Source: Candidatus Gastranaerophilales bacterium
GTDB lineage: Bacteria > Cyanobacteriota > Vampirovibrionia > Gastranaerophilales > Gastranaerophilaceae
Assembly: GCA_944325005.1 (NCBI GenBank)
Contig: CALUYO010000002.1
Location: 1 to 64,000 of the forward strand
DNA length: 64,000 nt
Direction: 5' to 3'
In this document: piece by piece, positions 1 through 9,197 of the stretch
How the letters are laid out: each line of letters begins with the position of its first letter
Position numbering within the stretch: the stretch's first letter is position 1
Made by a program: the position numbers and the translations under genes
The notes under the pieces: generated by a model
What the model was told of the DNA's origin: nothing
The model's input: only the letters and a program-made list of their open reading frames with translations
Databases searched by the model: none

Positions 1-246
1 CTTACTCATCTATTCGTCGTAAGAATTATCAATTATTATTTTTGGAAATCACATATATATTTTGTAGAACAGTATCCTGTTTTTCAAATTATATTGGCTG
101 TTGTTTTAGCGGTATTCTTTGGTGTGCTGACTTATCATTTTGTTGAAAAACCGGCTGCAAATTATTTGAAAAATTTATTTAATAATAATTCTGTGAAAAA
201 AACTTCGGGGGGGGGGGCGCTCTTAGCCTCGTACTGTCTAATTTAG
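1..246 (+). CDS. Acyltransferase family 3 (OafA/YrhL-like), C-terminal end only
   Basis: The gene enters from the left edge and only the last 81 codons are visible. They encode a hydrophobic membrane segment (FQIILAVVLAVFFGVLTYH) followed by FVEKPAANYLKN, the usual end of integral-membrane acyltransferase-3 proteins, which O-acetylate or O-acylate surface glycans. A run of 11 G at 207-217 encodes a Gly-Gly-Gly-Ala stretch about ten codons before the TAG stop. With one G fewer the frame stops after about two more codons. With one more it reads on to a stop near 258. Only the last residues change, so the tract would tune the tail or coupling to the next gene rather than switch off the membrane core. 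The family call rests on a short fragment. Confidence 0.65.
   Translation, partial: LTHLFVVRIINYYFWKSHIYFVEQYPVFQIILAVVLAVFFGVLTYHFVEKPAANYLKNLFNNNSVKKTSGGGALLASYCLI
207..217 (+). repeat. Poly-G tract, 11 G, in the acyltransferase gene
   Basis: Eleven consecutive G inside an AT-rich coding sequence, at the end of the acyltransferase reading frame. Tracts of this type are classic slipped-strand contingency sites in bacterial glycan genes. As given, the tract is in frame. Confidence 0.8.
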
Positions 247-266
247 CTATTTGTTAAGGATTGAAA

Positions 267-3119
267 ATGGAAAAATTTATACTTAAAAAAATATTTAAAA
301 TAATAAATTTAAAAACTCAAATTGATTTGATATTTTCTGAGCAGATTTCAATAAAAAATAATTTTGAAAGGCAGGTCAGTTATATTTGTTCTGATAAATT
401 ATCCGGAGCTAAGTATTGGCTTACTCTTGCTTTTTCTGAAGCCCAAAAATACAGACTAAGTAGAACAATCAAAAATATTACCGGTAACAGTGCTTTTTTA
501 CAGAAATACTTTGATGTAAATTTACCTGTAATCTCTGGTGAGTGTGATGGTACTGTTTTTATTTTGTATAAATATATTGAAAATGCTAAAAGGGCTCTTT
601 CTTCTGATACTTATTATGATGATTTAATTAAAAAAATATATGATGAAAATTCTTATAAAGTAAAGTTAACACCGGATAAAGCTGATGAAATTATGAATAA
701 TATTATTAACGAAAGATGTCCGCAAGATACGCTTACAAGAGAGTTATTTGAAACTAATCAATATTTTATAAAATACAGAGATTTATTAAATACTTATGAT
801 GAGATTATTCTGGTTCCATCTCATTGTGATTTGAAAACTAATAATATTCTTGAAACCGGTAATAAAAAATATTTGATAGGTTTTGAGTTCGGCGGAATTG
901 ATTTACCGCTGGGGTTTGATTTATATTGTCTTAAACGTATCAGAAAAGATAAAGATTTGGAAAAAGTTCCCTATTATCAGCTTCATGAGTTGTTCTGGCA
1001 GTTTCACCATGTAAACGATAGGGCTCCATGGTTAAGATTTCATAACCCTATTGTTAAACTCGATAAAGATCGTCAATTTATAAAAGTATTGGAATGCGGG
1101 AAATTTACAACTATTGACATCCAGCAAAGATTTCCATATTACAGTTTTGATTTAATTATAGATTTTGAAGGCTCTCGAATTTCACCTGCCGCAGCGTTAA
1201 AATTAGTTAATCTTATAAAAAAGAAATATGATGATAAATTTATTGTACGATTTAAAAATTGCCCTTATATGTTTGACGGGTTACAGCAGGATGGGGAAAA
1301 TTTACTTTCTTTTTCGGGTGTAATTAATAAAAAGTATAATGAACCTAGAAATTTTGTAGAGTATATTAAATCTACTCAAGCATACGAAAGTTACTCAAAA
1401 ATCTTGCCTTATGTAAAGCCATACTGGTTCAGAGCTTTGCTTGCAGTATTAATTTGTATTCCAATCGGTTCACTGGATGCTGTTATTGCTCTTTCCTTAA
1501 AACCATATATGGATTTAGTTATGGTTGAAAAATCTGTAAATTCTCCCTGGTATATCCCGTTTGCAATTGTTGCTTTTACATCAGTGCAGGGTGTTTTAAA
1601 CTATATGGCAACATATATGAATACATGGGTTGGGACGAAAATTACAAACGATTTAAAATTTGACCTGTACAAAAAAATGCTTACATTTGAAACCGCTTAT
1701 TTTGATAAGAAAAAATCCGGTGATATTATTTTTAGATTTAACAACGACGCAGATGCTGCATGTGCGGGACTTCTTGATAATTTAAAAACTTTTGTATCAA
1801 GATTATTCTCTTCTTTATCTCTGGTTTGCGTTTTATTTTATAATTCATGGCAATTGGCATTAATAGCTATTTTTGTTCTTGGTTGTGCTTTTATGCCTCT
1901 AACAAAAATAAGAAAAAGAATAAAAGATGTACTGGATAAGTCTATATCAATTTCTGCTTTAATAATAACAGCTTATAATGAAAGTTTTAGCGGAAATAAA
2001 ACAATTGCATCTTATAATCTTGATAAAATTCAGGAAAATAAATTTAAAAATATACTGGACAACTTATTTTCTTTAAAAATCAAGCTTGTACAGAGGACAT
2101 CATGGCTCTCTCCTTTAATGCATGTAATTGTTTCAGTCGGTATAGGGCTTGCAATCGGGTATGGAAGCCACTTAATTATTACAAAGCATATAACCAGCGG
2201 AAACTTTGTTTCTTTTATTACTGCATTGATAATGCTGTATACTCCTATTAAGAATCTTGGCAATAACTTTAATTCTGTCCAATTTTCTTTCCTGGCAATA
2301 GAAAGAGTATTTTCTATACTTGATGCAAAGCCTAAAATAACAGACAAATCTGATGCTGTTGAATTGCACCAAATTGATTGTATAGAGTTTAATGATGTAA
2401 ATTTCGAATACCTTAAAGACAGACCGGTGCTTAAAAATATAAATTTGAAAGTTAATTCGGGAGAAACAATTGCTTTTGTTGGAAACTCGGGAGGTGGTAA
2501 ATCAACTATTGTAAATCTTATTCCACGTTTTTATGATGTAAAATCCGGTTCTATCAGTATCGATGGTATCGATATCAGAGATTTCATGTTAAAATCTTTA
2601 AGACAGAATATAGCCATTGTATTTCAGGATAATTTTTTATTTTCCGGTACTATTCGTGAAAATATTATGCTCGGAAATGAAAATGCTACAGAAAGTGAAT
2701 TGCAGCAGGCTGTTAAAATGGCATATCTTGATGAATTTATTCAAAGTCTTTCAAGCGGTCTTGATACTCAGATTGGAGAAAGAGGTATTTTACTTTCAGG
2801 CGGACAAAAGCAAAGGGTTGCAATTGCACGTGCGTTTTTAAAAAATGCCCCGATTGTAATTCTGGATGAAGCGACTTCTGCACTTGATAATAAAGCTGAG
2901 GCGATTGTTCAGAAGGCTATTGAAAATTTAATGAAGGATAAAACAGTATTTGTAATTGCTCATAGGTTGTCTACAATTCAGAATGCTGATAAAATTGTGG
3001 TTATAAATGAAGGAAAAATTGTTGAAATTGGAACTCATGATGAACTTTTACAAATTTCAGAGGGGGCTTACAAACTTCTTTATAATGCGCAGTTTAAAAA
3101 AACAGCTTTTCCTGTCTAA
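267..3119 (+). CDS. MsbA-like ABC exporter with N-terminal phosphotransferase-like and STAS-like regions
   Basis: The C-terminal two thirds is a half-size ABC exporter. A membrane region spans about residues 375-660. The nucleotide-binding domain spans about 700-940, with Walker A GNSGGGKST (near 738), signature LSGGQKQR (near 842), Walker B IVILDEATSALD and the H-loop AHRLST. The first 370 residues are unusual. SHCDLKTNN (near 184) followed by IGFEFGG (near 208) looks like the HxDxxxxN and DFG/DFE core of aminoglycoside/choline-kinase-like phosphotransferases. A later segment (about 290-345, IIDFEGSRISPAAALKLV) resembles a STAS-like fold. Start: ATG 267 has AAGGA at 256-260; an in-frame TTG at 261 directly abuts that site and is less likely. 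Context suggests export of a lipid-linked glycan. The N-terminal role is unknown. Confidence 0.8.
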   Translation: MEKFILKKIFKIINLKTQIDLIFSEQISIKNNFERQVSYICSDKLSGAKYWLTLAFSEAQKYRLSRTIKNITGNSAFLQKYFDVNLPVISGECDGTVFILYKYIENAKRALSSDTYYDDLIKKIYDENSYKVKLTPDKADEIMNNIINERCPQDTLTRELFETNQYFIKYRDLLNTYDEIILVPSHCDLKTNNILETGNKKYLIGFEFGGIDLPLGFDLYCLKRIRKDKDLEKVPYYQLHELFWQFHHVNDRAPWLRFHNPIVKLDKDRQFIKVLECGKFTTIDIQQRFPYYSFDLIIDFEGSRISPAAALKLVNLIKKKYDDKFIVRFKNCPYMFDGLQQDGENLLSFSGVINKKYNEPRNFVEYIKSTQAYESYSKILPYVKPYWFRALLAVLICIPIGSLDAVIALSLKPYMDLVMVEKSVNSPWYIPFAIVAFTSVQGVLNYMATYMNTWVGTKITNDLKFDLYKKMLTFETAYFDKKKSGDIIFRFNNDADAACAGLLDNLKTFVSRLFSSLSLVCVLFYNSWQLALIAIFVLGCAFMPLTKIRKRIKDVLDKSISISALIITAYNESFSGNKTIASYNLDKIQENKFKNILDNLFSLKIKLVQRTSWLSPLMHVIVSVGIGLAIGYGSHLIITKHITSGNFVSFITALIMLYTPIKNLGNNFNSVQFSFLAIERVFSILDAKPKITDKSDAVELHQIDCIEFNDVNFEYLKDRPVLKNINLKVNSGETIAFVGNSGGGKSTIVNLIPRFYDVKSGSISIDGIDIRDFMLKSLRQNIAIVFQDNFLFSGTIRENIMLGNENATESELQQAVKMAYLDEFIQSLSSGLDTQIGERGILLSGGQKQRVAIARAFLKNAPIVILDEATSALDNKAEAIVQKAIENLMKDKTVFVIAHRLSTIQNADKIVVINEGKIVEIGTHDELLQISEGAYKLLYNAQFKKTAFPV

Positions 3120-3124
3120 AAGAA

Positions 3125-3439
3125 TTATATTGTACAGTCTCTAATCCAGTCAAGATAGCTCATTGAACCATCTTTAATATCAAACGATATAATTTCAGGA
3201 ACTTCGTAAGGATGGAGCATGGTAATTTTATTTTTGACTTCATTAAATAATTCTTTTTTAGTTTTAATAATTAGCATGTACTCTTCTTCTTTTTCTATTT
3301 TATCCTGCCATCTGTATATAGAGGTTATTTTGGGGATAATATTAGCACATGCCGCCAACTTCTCTTTAACTAAAAAATTTGCAATTGTTTCTGCGCTATT
3401 TTTGCTGTTTGTATTGCTTAAAATTGTGATATAGTGCAT
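3125..3439 (-). CDS. cutA: Divalent-cation tolerance protein CutA
   Basis: A 104-residue protein matching the CutA1 family in length and pattern: HYITILSNTNSKNSAETIAN at the start, LAACANIIPKITSIYRWQDKI in the middle and HPYEVPEIISFDI near the end. CutA forms compact trimers in the cytoplasm; it was first linked to copper tolerance, and its general role is unsettled. A longer upstream reading frame exists, but the second of two adjacent ATGs (ending at 3439) sits 5 nt after an AGGAG, and the family starts here. It lies convergent with the ABC exporter, only 5 nt away, and is a housekeeping gene inside the glycan locus. Confidence 0.9.
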   Translation of the reverse strand: MHYITILSNTNSKNSAETIANFLVKEKLAACANIIPKITSIYRWQDKIEKEEEYMLIIKTKKELFNEVKNKITMLHPYEVPEIISFDIKDGSMSYLDWIRDCTI

Positions 3440-3543
3440 CATTTCTCCTGTTTTTATATTATGAAAAAAATTAGCCATTTGGCTATTAATATTTATGTTA
3501 TAAATATTATTATACATTATTTTAAGCAAAATGTGGAGTATCT

Positions 3544-4935
3544 ATGCAGCCATTTTTATCAGTATTAATTCCGACTTTTAACAGCGCCTGTAGCCTTTGG
3601 AGAACATTAAACAGTATTACTACACAGAGAGAATTTTTGTTTTCTGAAGATGTTGAGATTATAATTTTTGATAATTCTTCTGCTGATGCAACAAAAGAAG
3701 TGTGCGAAGAATTTATAAATAAATTTCCGTCAAAGGTTTTCTATTATTACAACGAAGGGATTTTGGGCGATAATCTTATTTCGGGTGTTAAATATGCAAA
3801 AGGCAGATTTATTAAATTTCATGCTTCTGACTGTCTGTTCCTTGAAAATTCATTAGGTAAAATGCTTGATGAGTTGAAGTATGCGGATGGCTCAGATTGT
3901 GCAGGTTGTTTTTTTTCGAATGGTTTTATTAAAAATTCTTTTATTGCTTTTAGTTTAAATGAAGTGATTTCAAATGTTTCTTCAGAGGTAGTATCTATTT
4001 CGGCTCACTGTTATAAAAAAGAATTTTTGGAATCCTCTTTCCTGCCTGTAAAACCTGAACAATTTGCTTTTATTGCAAGGCTTTTTGAACAAAAGTACAG
4101 AATGTATATTTCAAATATGGTTTGTTTCAAATCCGTATACATTCCTAAAAATGATTTAAATTATGTGATACAGGCCTTTAAATCTGAGTATTTGTCGGCC
4201 TTAAAAACAATAAAAGATAACAAATTTGTTTCAAATTGTATCTTTTTTAGAGAAAATTTTAGTGTTTTGTTTAAAAATATTAAAATTTTTAAGGATTATT
4301 TTCTATCCAGACTTATAATATTTAAGAAAAGGGCTTTAAAGGCCAGGCGTCCTGAAAATCTCTGGGAAAAATCTAATTTTGATAATCATACAAAGCTTAT
4401 AGTTAATGGATCATTAGTATATAACATTGCTGTCGGCAAGGCATCATACGGAAAGATAAATGCTTTATTTTCCTCATACTTACCGGTAATGCTTATAATC
4501 GGAAATTATGTATCTATTGCTCCGGATGTGTTATTTATCCCTGCTTCCGAGCATGATTATAAAAATGTTTCGACCTATCCTTTTAAAGTAATGTCGCTGG
4601 GTGCTTCTTGCGAGGCGCTGTCAAAAGGTTCCATTATTGTTGAAGATGATGTTTGGATCGGAGCCCGTTCAATAATACTCTCCGGCGTACGGATAGGGCA
4701 GGGGGCTTTAATTGCGGCCGGCAGTGTTGTGACAAAAGATGTCGAACCTTACTCAATTGTCGCAGGAAATCCTGCAAGGCATATTAAGTATCGTTTTGAA
4801 CAAGATGTGATTGAAAAATTAAAGAGCTTAAATATCGGTATGTTGACACAAGATGTTATCGAATGTAATATTAATGCTATGTATAATAACTTAACACAAG
4901 ATAATGTTGATGAAATTGTAAAATTATTCGAGTAA
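3544..4935 (+). CDS. GT2 glycosyltransferase fused to a hexapeptide-repeat acetyltransferase
   Basis: Residues 1 to about 210 are a GT2-type glycosyltransferase ([15 protein letters not shown], then [15 protein letters not shown] as the nucleotide-binding part). Residues about 310-430 form a left-handed beta-helix acetyltransferase of the CatB/Vat type: [12 protein letters not shown] carries the probable catalytic His, and the repeats [20 protein letters not shown] and [14 protein letters not shown] are followed by IVAGNPAR. One polypeptide could therefore transfer a sugar and O-acetylate the product. A GTGGAG site precedes the ATG. It lies 8 nt before rfbF, at the head of a tight operon to 8747. 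Donor and acceptor cannot be read from the sequence. Confidence 0.85.
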   Translation: MQPFLSVLIPTFNSACSLWRTLNSITTQREFLFSEDVEIIIFDNSSADATKEVCEEFINKFPSKVFYYYNEGILGDNLISGVKYAKGRFIKFHASDCLFLENSLGKMLDELKYADGSDCAGCFFSNGFIKNSFIAFSLNEVISNVSSEVVSISAHCYKKEFLESSFLPVKPEQFAFIARLFEQKYRMYISNMVCFKSVYIPKNDLNYVIQAFKSEYLSALKTIKDNKFVSNCIFFRENFSVLFKNIKIFKDYFLSRLIIFKKRALKARRPENLWEKSNFDNHTKLIVNGSLVYNIAVGKASYGKINALFSSYLPVMLIIGNYVSIAPDVLFIPASEHDYKNVSTYPFKVMSLGASCEALSKGSIIVEDDVWIGARSIILSGVRIGQGALIAAGSVVTKDVEPYSIVAGNPARHIKYRFEQDVIEKLKSLNIGMLTQDVIECNINAMYNNLTQDNVDEIVKLFE

Positions 4936-4943
4936 CAGGGGTT

Positions 4944-5741
4944 ATGATGAAGGTAGTTATTTTAGCAGGCGGATTAGGAACCAGACTGGCAGAAGAAACG
5001 GATTTGAAGCCGAAACCAATGGTAGAAATTGGCGGTAAACCAATATTGTGGCATATTATGAAAATTTATTCATATTATGGTTTCAATGATTTTGTTATTT
5101 TAACGGGATATAAGTCGCATGTAATTAAAGATTATTTTATAAATTACTATACTAGATATTCTGATATTACAGTTGATATGGCCAATAATACAGTTGAAGT
5201 TCACAAAAACAGACATGAACCATGGAAAGTTACAATGCTTTATACAGGTCAGAATACAATGACCGGCGGCAGAATAAAAAAAGCGCAAAGTTATATCGGA
5301 AGCGAACCGTTTCTTCTTACATATGGCGATGGAGTTGCAGATGTAAATATAAATGAGCTGATTAAATCTCATAAAAAATCAAATAAAATTGTTACTATGA
5401 CTGCAGTTCAACTTCAAGGAAGGTTCGGGGCTCTTGTTATAAAAGACAATAATATGATAACTTCATTCATGGAAAAACCCAAAGGTGAAGAAAGCTGGAT
5501 AAATGGCGGATTTTTTGTTTGTGAACCTGAAGTTTTTGATTATATTAAGGATGGCGATTCTACAATTTTTGAAAGGGCTCCGCTGGAAAATCTTGCTAAG
5601 GATAACCAGCTGAATGCATATAAACATGGCGGTTTCTGGCGTCCTATGGATACCCTAAGGGATAAAAAAGATTTAACTGAAATGTGGTTAAATAATGATG
5701 CCCCATGGGCTATCTGGAATAAGGAGCCTGTTAATGCCTGA
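4944..5741 (+). CDS. rfbF: Glucose-1-phosphate cytidylyltransferase
   Basis: Makes CDP-glucose from CTP and glucose-1-phosphate, the first step towards CDP-3,6-dideoxyhexoses. The N-terminus VVILAGGLGTRLAEET is the nucleotidyltransferase signature and KPKPMVEIGGKPILWHIM the conserved second motif. Length (265 aa) and GGFFVCEPEVFDYI and GGFWRPMDTLRDK near the end fit RfbF. Two ATGs are adjacent (4944, 4947); the CAGGGG site at 4936 fits 4947 slightly better. The stop overlaps the next start by 8 nt, so translation is probably coupled. It works with rfbG and rfbH in this window. Confidence 0.93.
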   Translation: MMKVVILAGGLGTRLAEETDLKPKPMVEIGGKPILWHIMKIYSYYGFNDFVILTGYKSHVIKDYFINYYTRYSDITVDMANNTVEVHKNRHEPWKVTMLYTGQNTMTGGRIKKAQSYIGSEPFLLTYGDGVADVNINELIKSHKKSNKIVTMTAVQLQGRFGALVIKDNNMITSFMEKPKGEESWINGGFFVCEPEVFDYIKDGDSTIFERAPLENLAKDNQLNAYKHGGFWRPMDTLRDKKDLTEMWLNNDAPWAIWNKEPVNA

Positions 5742-6777
5742 TATTATTCTTTCTATTTGTATTCCGACATATAATAGAGGAAGAATTCTCTATGAGAATA
5801 TAAAAAACTGGTTAAAGACCAGTAATCAAAATTTTGAAATAATAGTGTCTGATAATTGTTCTGATGATAATACATTAGAACTTTTAAATTCAATAGATGA
5901 TAACCGCCTTGTAATTTTAACTAATGAAAAAAATATGGGCGGCTTTATTAATGGAAATCGAACTTTACTTTCTGGCCGCGGCAAATATTTAATGTATTTG
6001 ACTGATAAAGATCTTATTTCTATGGAGTATTTTGATGATATTATAGAGACTTTAAAAAACAATGATTTTGCGACGGGCAGGTTTGTTTTGAATTATAAAC
6101 AAAATAACTGTTATTTGCGCAGATATACTTCAAAGATAAAAGCACTCAGGACTGTTTGTTTTGCTGTAAATCATCCTTCCGGCATTATTCTAAATCGTGA
6201 ACTGCTTCATTCAAAACGAATTTTGGGAAGAGTTGCCGCCTACGGAGCAACAGTTCGTCCTTTTTTCTCTGACTTTATTACGACACTTCTCGGTGAATAT
6301 GGCGATGTTGTGCACTTTGAAGTACCTTTTTTAGAATTTGTACCTCCACCTTTCAACGGAATGAAACATTCCTATACTTATTCGCAAAATCAAAATAATT
6401 TATTTTTTATGCCTGCATTTAGATTTAAGGTTTTTGAAGTGTATTTAAAGTTTTTAAAACAGGAAGTTAAACTATCTTATTTTGAACGTCTTATATTGAT
6501 TAAGCGGATTATAAAAGATTTGTTTATTTATTCAACTCAAGAATATATAAGAATATTAAATATAAAATCTATTTGTGATTGGTATTGCCTGTCAGATGAT
6601 TTTGTAGAGGGGGAAAAAAAGAAACCTCTGGAGAGGCTCTTTATTATAAGATTGCTCAAATGTAAAAGTTTTGATTCTATATTTGAGTATTTATTTGCAG
6701 TAATCAATTTTTTTATGTTTTACTTAAAACGAAATTCTCAGAGGATTCTAAAAAATAATGTCAAATGTTATGGTTAA
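5734..6777 (+). CDS. GT2 family glycosyltransferase
   Basis: A 347-residue GT2 enzyme. It begins IILSICIPTYNRGRILYENI, followed by IIVSDNCSDDNTLELL, the standard nucleotide-sugar-binding Rossmann start, and has a later YLTDKD in the DxD position. The longer reading frame from 5695 is ignored because AAGGAG at 5721-5726 sits 7 nt before ATG 5734 and the family starts there. It lies between rfbF (8-nt overlap) and the short-chain reductase gene (20-nt overlap), so it probably transfers a sugar made by this operon. The last 130 residues are basic and without a recognised domain. Confidence 0.85.
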   Translation: MPDIILSICIPTYNRGRILYENIKNWLKTSNQNFEIIVSDNCSDDNTLELLNSIDDNRLVILTNEKNMGGFINGNRTLLSGRGKYLMYLTDKDLISMEYFDDIIETLKNNDFATGRFVLNYKQNNCYLRRYTSKIKALRTVCFAVNHPSGIILNRELLHSKRILGRVAAYGATVRPFFSDFITTLLGEYGDVVHFEVPFLEFVPPPFNGMKHSYTYSQNQNNLFFMPAFRFKVFEVYLKFLKQEVKLSYFERLILIKRIIKDLFIYSTQEYIRILNIKSICDWYCLSDDFVEGEKKKPLERLFIIRLLKCKSFDSIFEYLFAVINFFMFYLKRNSQRILKNNVKCYG

Positions 6778-7684
6778 TGAAGTAAAAAATATTATGTTAA
6801 CGGGTGCAACAGGTTTTTTAGGCAGCCACCTGCTTAAAGGTATTCTAAACAAGACCGGTTGCAATATAATTATACTGAAAAGATCTTTTTCCAATACTGA
6901 TAGAATTGCGGAACTTTTTGAAGTGCCACGCATTAAGTCTTACGATATTGATAAAGTATCGCTTGAACTTGTATTTGAAGAAAATAAAATTGATACAATT
7001 ATTCATTGTGCAACAAATTACGGACGTATGGAAAATTCATGTTACGGCGTGCTTGAATCAAATTTGATGTTTCCCATAAAACTTTTGGATTTGTCTGTAA
7101 AATATGGGGTTAAAATTTTTATAAATACGGATTCTTATTTTAATAAAGAAAATATGTCCTATTCCTATCTTTTAAATTATGCACTCTCAAAAAAGAGTTT
7201 GCTTCTGTGGCTGAAATATTTTTCTAAAAATATTAAAGTTGTAAATATGGTTCTGGAGCATATTTATGGAGAGGACGATCGTGAAGATAAATTTGTTTCC
7301 CAGATGCTTAATAAAATTGCGGTAAAGCAGGTTGACTCAATTGATTTAACCTATGGAGATCAGAAGCGTGATTTTATTTATGTTGATGATGTTGTTGATA
7401 ACTATATAAAAATTTTTGAATTTGCCGGTAAACATTCTTTCAGATACCGTACTTTTGATATTGGAACTGGGGCCGCTGTTTCTATTAAGGATTTTGTTAA
7501 AGAAATTAAAGAGATATCAAATAGCACTACAGTCCTAAATTTTGGCGCATTGCCGTACAGGGAAGATGAAATAATGTGTTCATGCGCAGATATCGTTGAA
7601 CTTCAAGACATCGGGGGGGGGGCGAAATATACTTTTAAGCAGGGATTAAGAAAAACCATAGAGAGGTTAAAGCAGCATGTTTAA
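6758..7684 (+). CDS. NAD(P)-dependent sugar epimerase/reductase (CDP-abequose-synthase-like), poly-G tract near the end
   Basis: An extended short-chain dehydrogenase: GATGFLGSH near residues 13-21 binds NAD(P), and YALSK near 141 gives the catalytic Tyr and Lys. QKRDFIYVDDVVDNYI is typical of nucleotide-sugar epimerases. Placed between rfbF and rfbG, it is a good candidate for the final 4-keto reductase of a CDP-3,6-dideoxyhexose (RfbJ/abequose- or paratose-synthase type), though which sugar is made cannot be told. Ten G at 7613-7622 encode Gly-Gly-Gly-Ala at about residue 286. One G more or fewer leads to a stop within 12 codons, removing the last 20 or so residues. The end overlaps rfbG by 8 nt. 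Confidence 0.82.
   Translation: MSNVMVNEVKNIMLTGATGFLGSHLLKGILNKTGCNIIILKRSFSNTDRIAELFEVPRIKSYDIDKVSLELVFEENKIDTIIHCATNYGRMENSCYGVLESNLMFPIKLLDLSVKYGVKIFINTDSYFNKENMSYSYLLNYALSKKSLLLWLKYFSKNIKVVNMVLEHIYGEDDREDKFVSQMLNKIAVKQVDSIDLTYGDQKRDFIYVDDVVDNYIKIFEFAGKHSFRYRTFDIGTGAAVSIKDFVKEIKEISNSTTVLNFGALPYREDEIMCSCADIVELQDIGGGAKYTFKQGLRKTIERLKQHV
7613..7622 (+). repeat. Poly-G tract, 10 G, in the CDP-sugar reductase gene
   Basis: Ten consecutive G in frame as given. With 11 G the frame ends TAC TTT TAA; with 9 G it ends AGG GAT TAA. Both are a few codons on and replace the native C-terminus. Confidence 0.8.
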
Positions 7685-8747
7685 TAATGTTTATAGAGGA
7701 AAAAAAATTTTTTTGACGGGTCATACCGGATTTAAAGGAAGCTGGCTGGCATTGTGGCTTGTTAAATTAGGCGCAAGAGTATGCGGTTATTCGCTTGCTC
7801 CAAACACGCATCCTTCAATGTTTTTAGAATTAAATATTTCTGAACAAATTGAAAAGAGTGTAATCGGTGATATTCTTGATGCAAAGAATTTGGAAAAAGC
7901 AATCTCTGATTTTCAGCCTGATATTGTTTTTCATCTTGCAGCACAGCCGCTTGTCAGGTTATCTTATTCTGAACCTGTTTTAACATATCAGACTAATGTT
8001 ATCGGAACTTTAAATGTTCTTGAAGCCGCAAGAAAATGTAAGTCGGTAAAGGCATTTGTCAATGTTACCACTGATAAGTGCTATGAAAATAAAGAAGTTG
8101 CGAGAGGTTACAAAGAGGATGAGCCTATGGGCGGTTATGATATGTATTCATCTTCTAAGGGGTGTGTTGAGATTATGTCAGCTTCATACAGGCGTTCTTT
8201 TCTTATGGGCGAAGGAACTTTTGCAATGGCAACTGCGCGGGCAGGTAATGTTATAGGTGGCGGCGATTGGGCTCTGGACAGATTGATTCCGGATTGCGTT
8301 ATTGCAATAAATAAGGGTGAGAAAATAGAAATTAGAAATCCTGTTGCTGTCCGTCCCTGGCAGCATGTTCTTGAACCTCTTTCCGGTTATTTACTACTTG
8401 GACAAAAACTTTTGGAAAATGGTAAAAAGTATGCTGAGGGGTTTAATTTCGGTCCGGATGAAAATAATGTTTTGCATGTTTCAGATGTTGCGCAAAGGGT
8501 TGTTGATTTTTACGGAAAAGGCGAAGTTATTGTTCAAAAACGCGATAATTTACATGAGGCCGGACTTTTAATGCTGAATATTGAAAAAGCTCAAAAAGTT
8601 TTAGGCTGGACTCCTTCACTTACTGCAGATGAGGCTGTAAGAGAGACTGTTGAATGGTACAAGGCATTTTATGCCGGTAATATTGATATGCTTAAATTTA
8701 CTTTTGTTCAGATTAAAGAATATTCTGATAGAATTAATTGGAGTTAG
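7677..8747 (+). CDS. rfbG: CDP-glucose 4,6-dehydratase
   Basis: Converts CDP-glucose to CDP-4-keto-6-deoxyglucose. The Rossmann motif is GHTGFKGSW (residues 14-22), a form characteristic of RfbG. Also seen are FHLAAQPLVRLSY, NVTTDKCYEN and the catalytic YSSSKG (near 157). NVIGGGDWALDRLIPD and VRPWQHVLEPLSGYL are family landmarks. At 356 aa the length is normal. It overlaps the upstream reductase by 8 nt. Its last 14 nt overlap, on the other strand, the end of an XRE regulator gene. Confidence 0.95.
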   Translation: MFNNVYRGKKIFLTGHTGFKGSWLALWLVKLGARVCGYSLAPNTHPSMFLELNISEQIEKSVIGDILDAKNLEKAISDFQPDIVFHLAAQPLVRLSYSEPVLTYQTNVIGTLNVLEAARKCKSVKAFVNVTTDKCYENKEVARGYKEDEPMGGYDMYSSSKGCVEIMSASYRRSFLMGEGTFAMATARAGNVIGGGDWALDRLIPDCVIAINKGEKIEIRNPVAVRPWQHVLEPLSGYLLLGQKLLENGKKYAEGFNFGPDENNVLHVSDVAQRVVDFYGKGEVIVQKRDNLHEAGLLMLNIEKAQKVLGWTPSLTADEAVRETVEWYKAFYAGNIDMLKFTFVQIKEYSDRINWS

Positions 8748-9069
8748 TTTTAAGATATTTTTGGATATTTTGTATAACCGAAAGATACAGGTCAATTTCT
8801 TGTTCTTTAGAAGAATTAATTATCTGTACCAGCTTTTCTTTTGATTTGCTGATTGTGATATTTTCTTTTTCCGATTTAAAGTCTTTCATTTCTATATTTA
8901 AGGCTTGTAAAATTTTCATGAAATTATCAAAAGTCGGAAAGTGAACACCTGCTTCTATTCTGGATATTTGTTTTTCGTGGATATTTACTTTTTCTGCAAG
9001 CGCTTCTTGAGTTAGTCCTGCAAGTTGTCTGAAATGTTTAAGTTGTCTGCCGATTTCTTTTTTATCCAT
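8734..9069 (-). CDS. XRE-family helix-turn-helix regulator (first of two)
   Basis: A 111-residue protein with an N-terminal HTH: IGRQLKHFRQLAGLTQEALAEKV then EKQISRIEAGVHFPTFDNF, a Cro/C1-type fold. The C-terminal 45 residues are charged and of unknown function. It diverges from the GT8 gene at 9198. The 128-bp region between them carries inverted GTAAT/ATTAC half-sites around a TTGACA, so it may control itself and the GT8 gene. A second XRE gene at 19381 has the same size and a similar position in the locus. Confidence 0.85.
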   Translation of the reverse strand: MDKKEIGRQLKHFRQLAGLTQEALAEKVNIHEKQISRIEAGVHFPTFDNFMKILQALNIEMKDFKSEKENITISKSKEKLVQIINSSKEQEIDLYLSVIQNIQKYLKTNSN

Positions 9070-9131
9070 AAATTTCCTTGATTAATTTATTTCATCTTAT
9101 TTTAAATTTGTAAAATGAATAACAATGAAAA

Positions 9132-9173
9132 ACATTACCTTTTATTATTGACAAGTAATGTATTTTATTACAT
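9132..9173. promoter_or_regulatory. Candidate XRE operator and promoter between divergent genes
   Basis: ACATTAC (9132-9138) and GTAATGT (9155-9161) form an inverted repeat around a TTGACA at 9148-9153. A third half-site, ATTACAT, lies at 9167-9173. The arrangement next to an XRE gene suggests an operator. The -10 box for the GT8 gene is not clear. Confidence 0.4.
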
Positions 9174-9197
9174 GAATATAGTACTGGAGGATATGAA

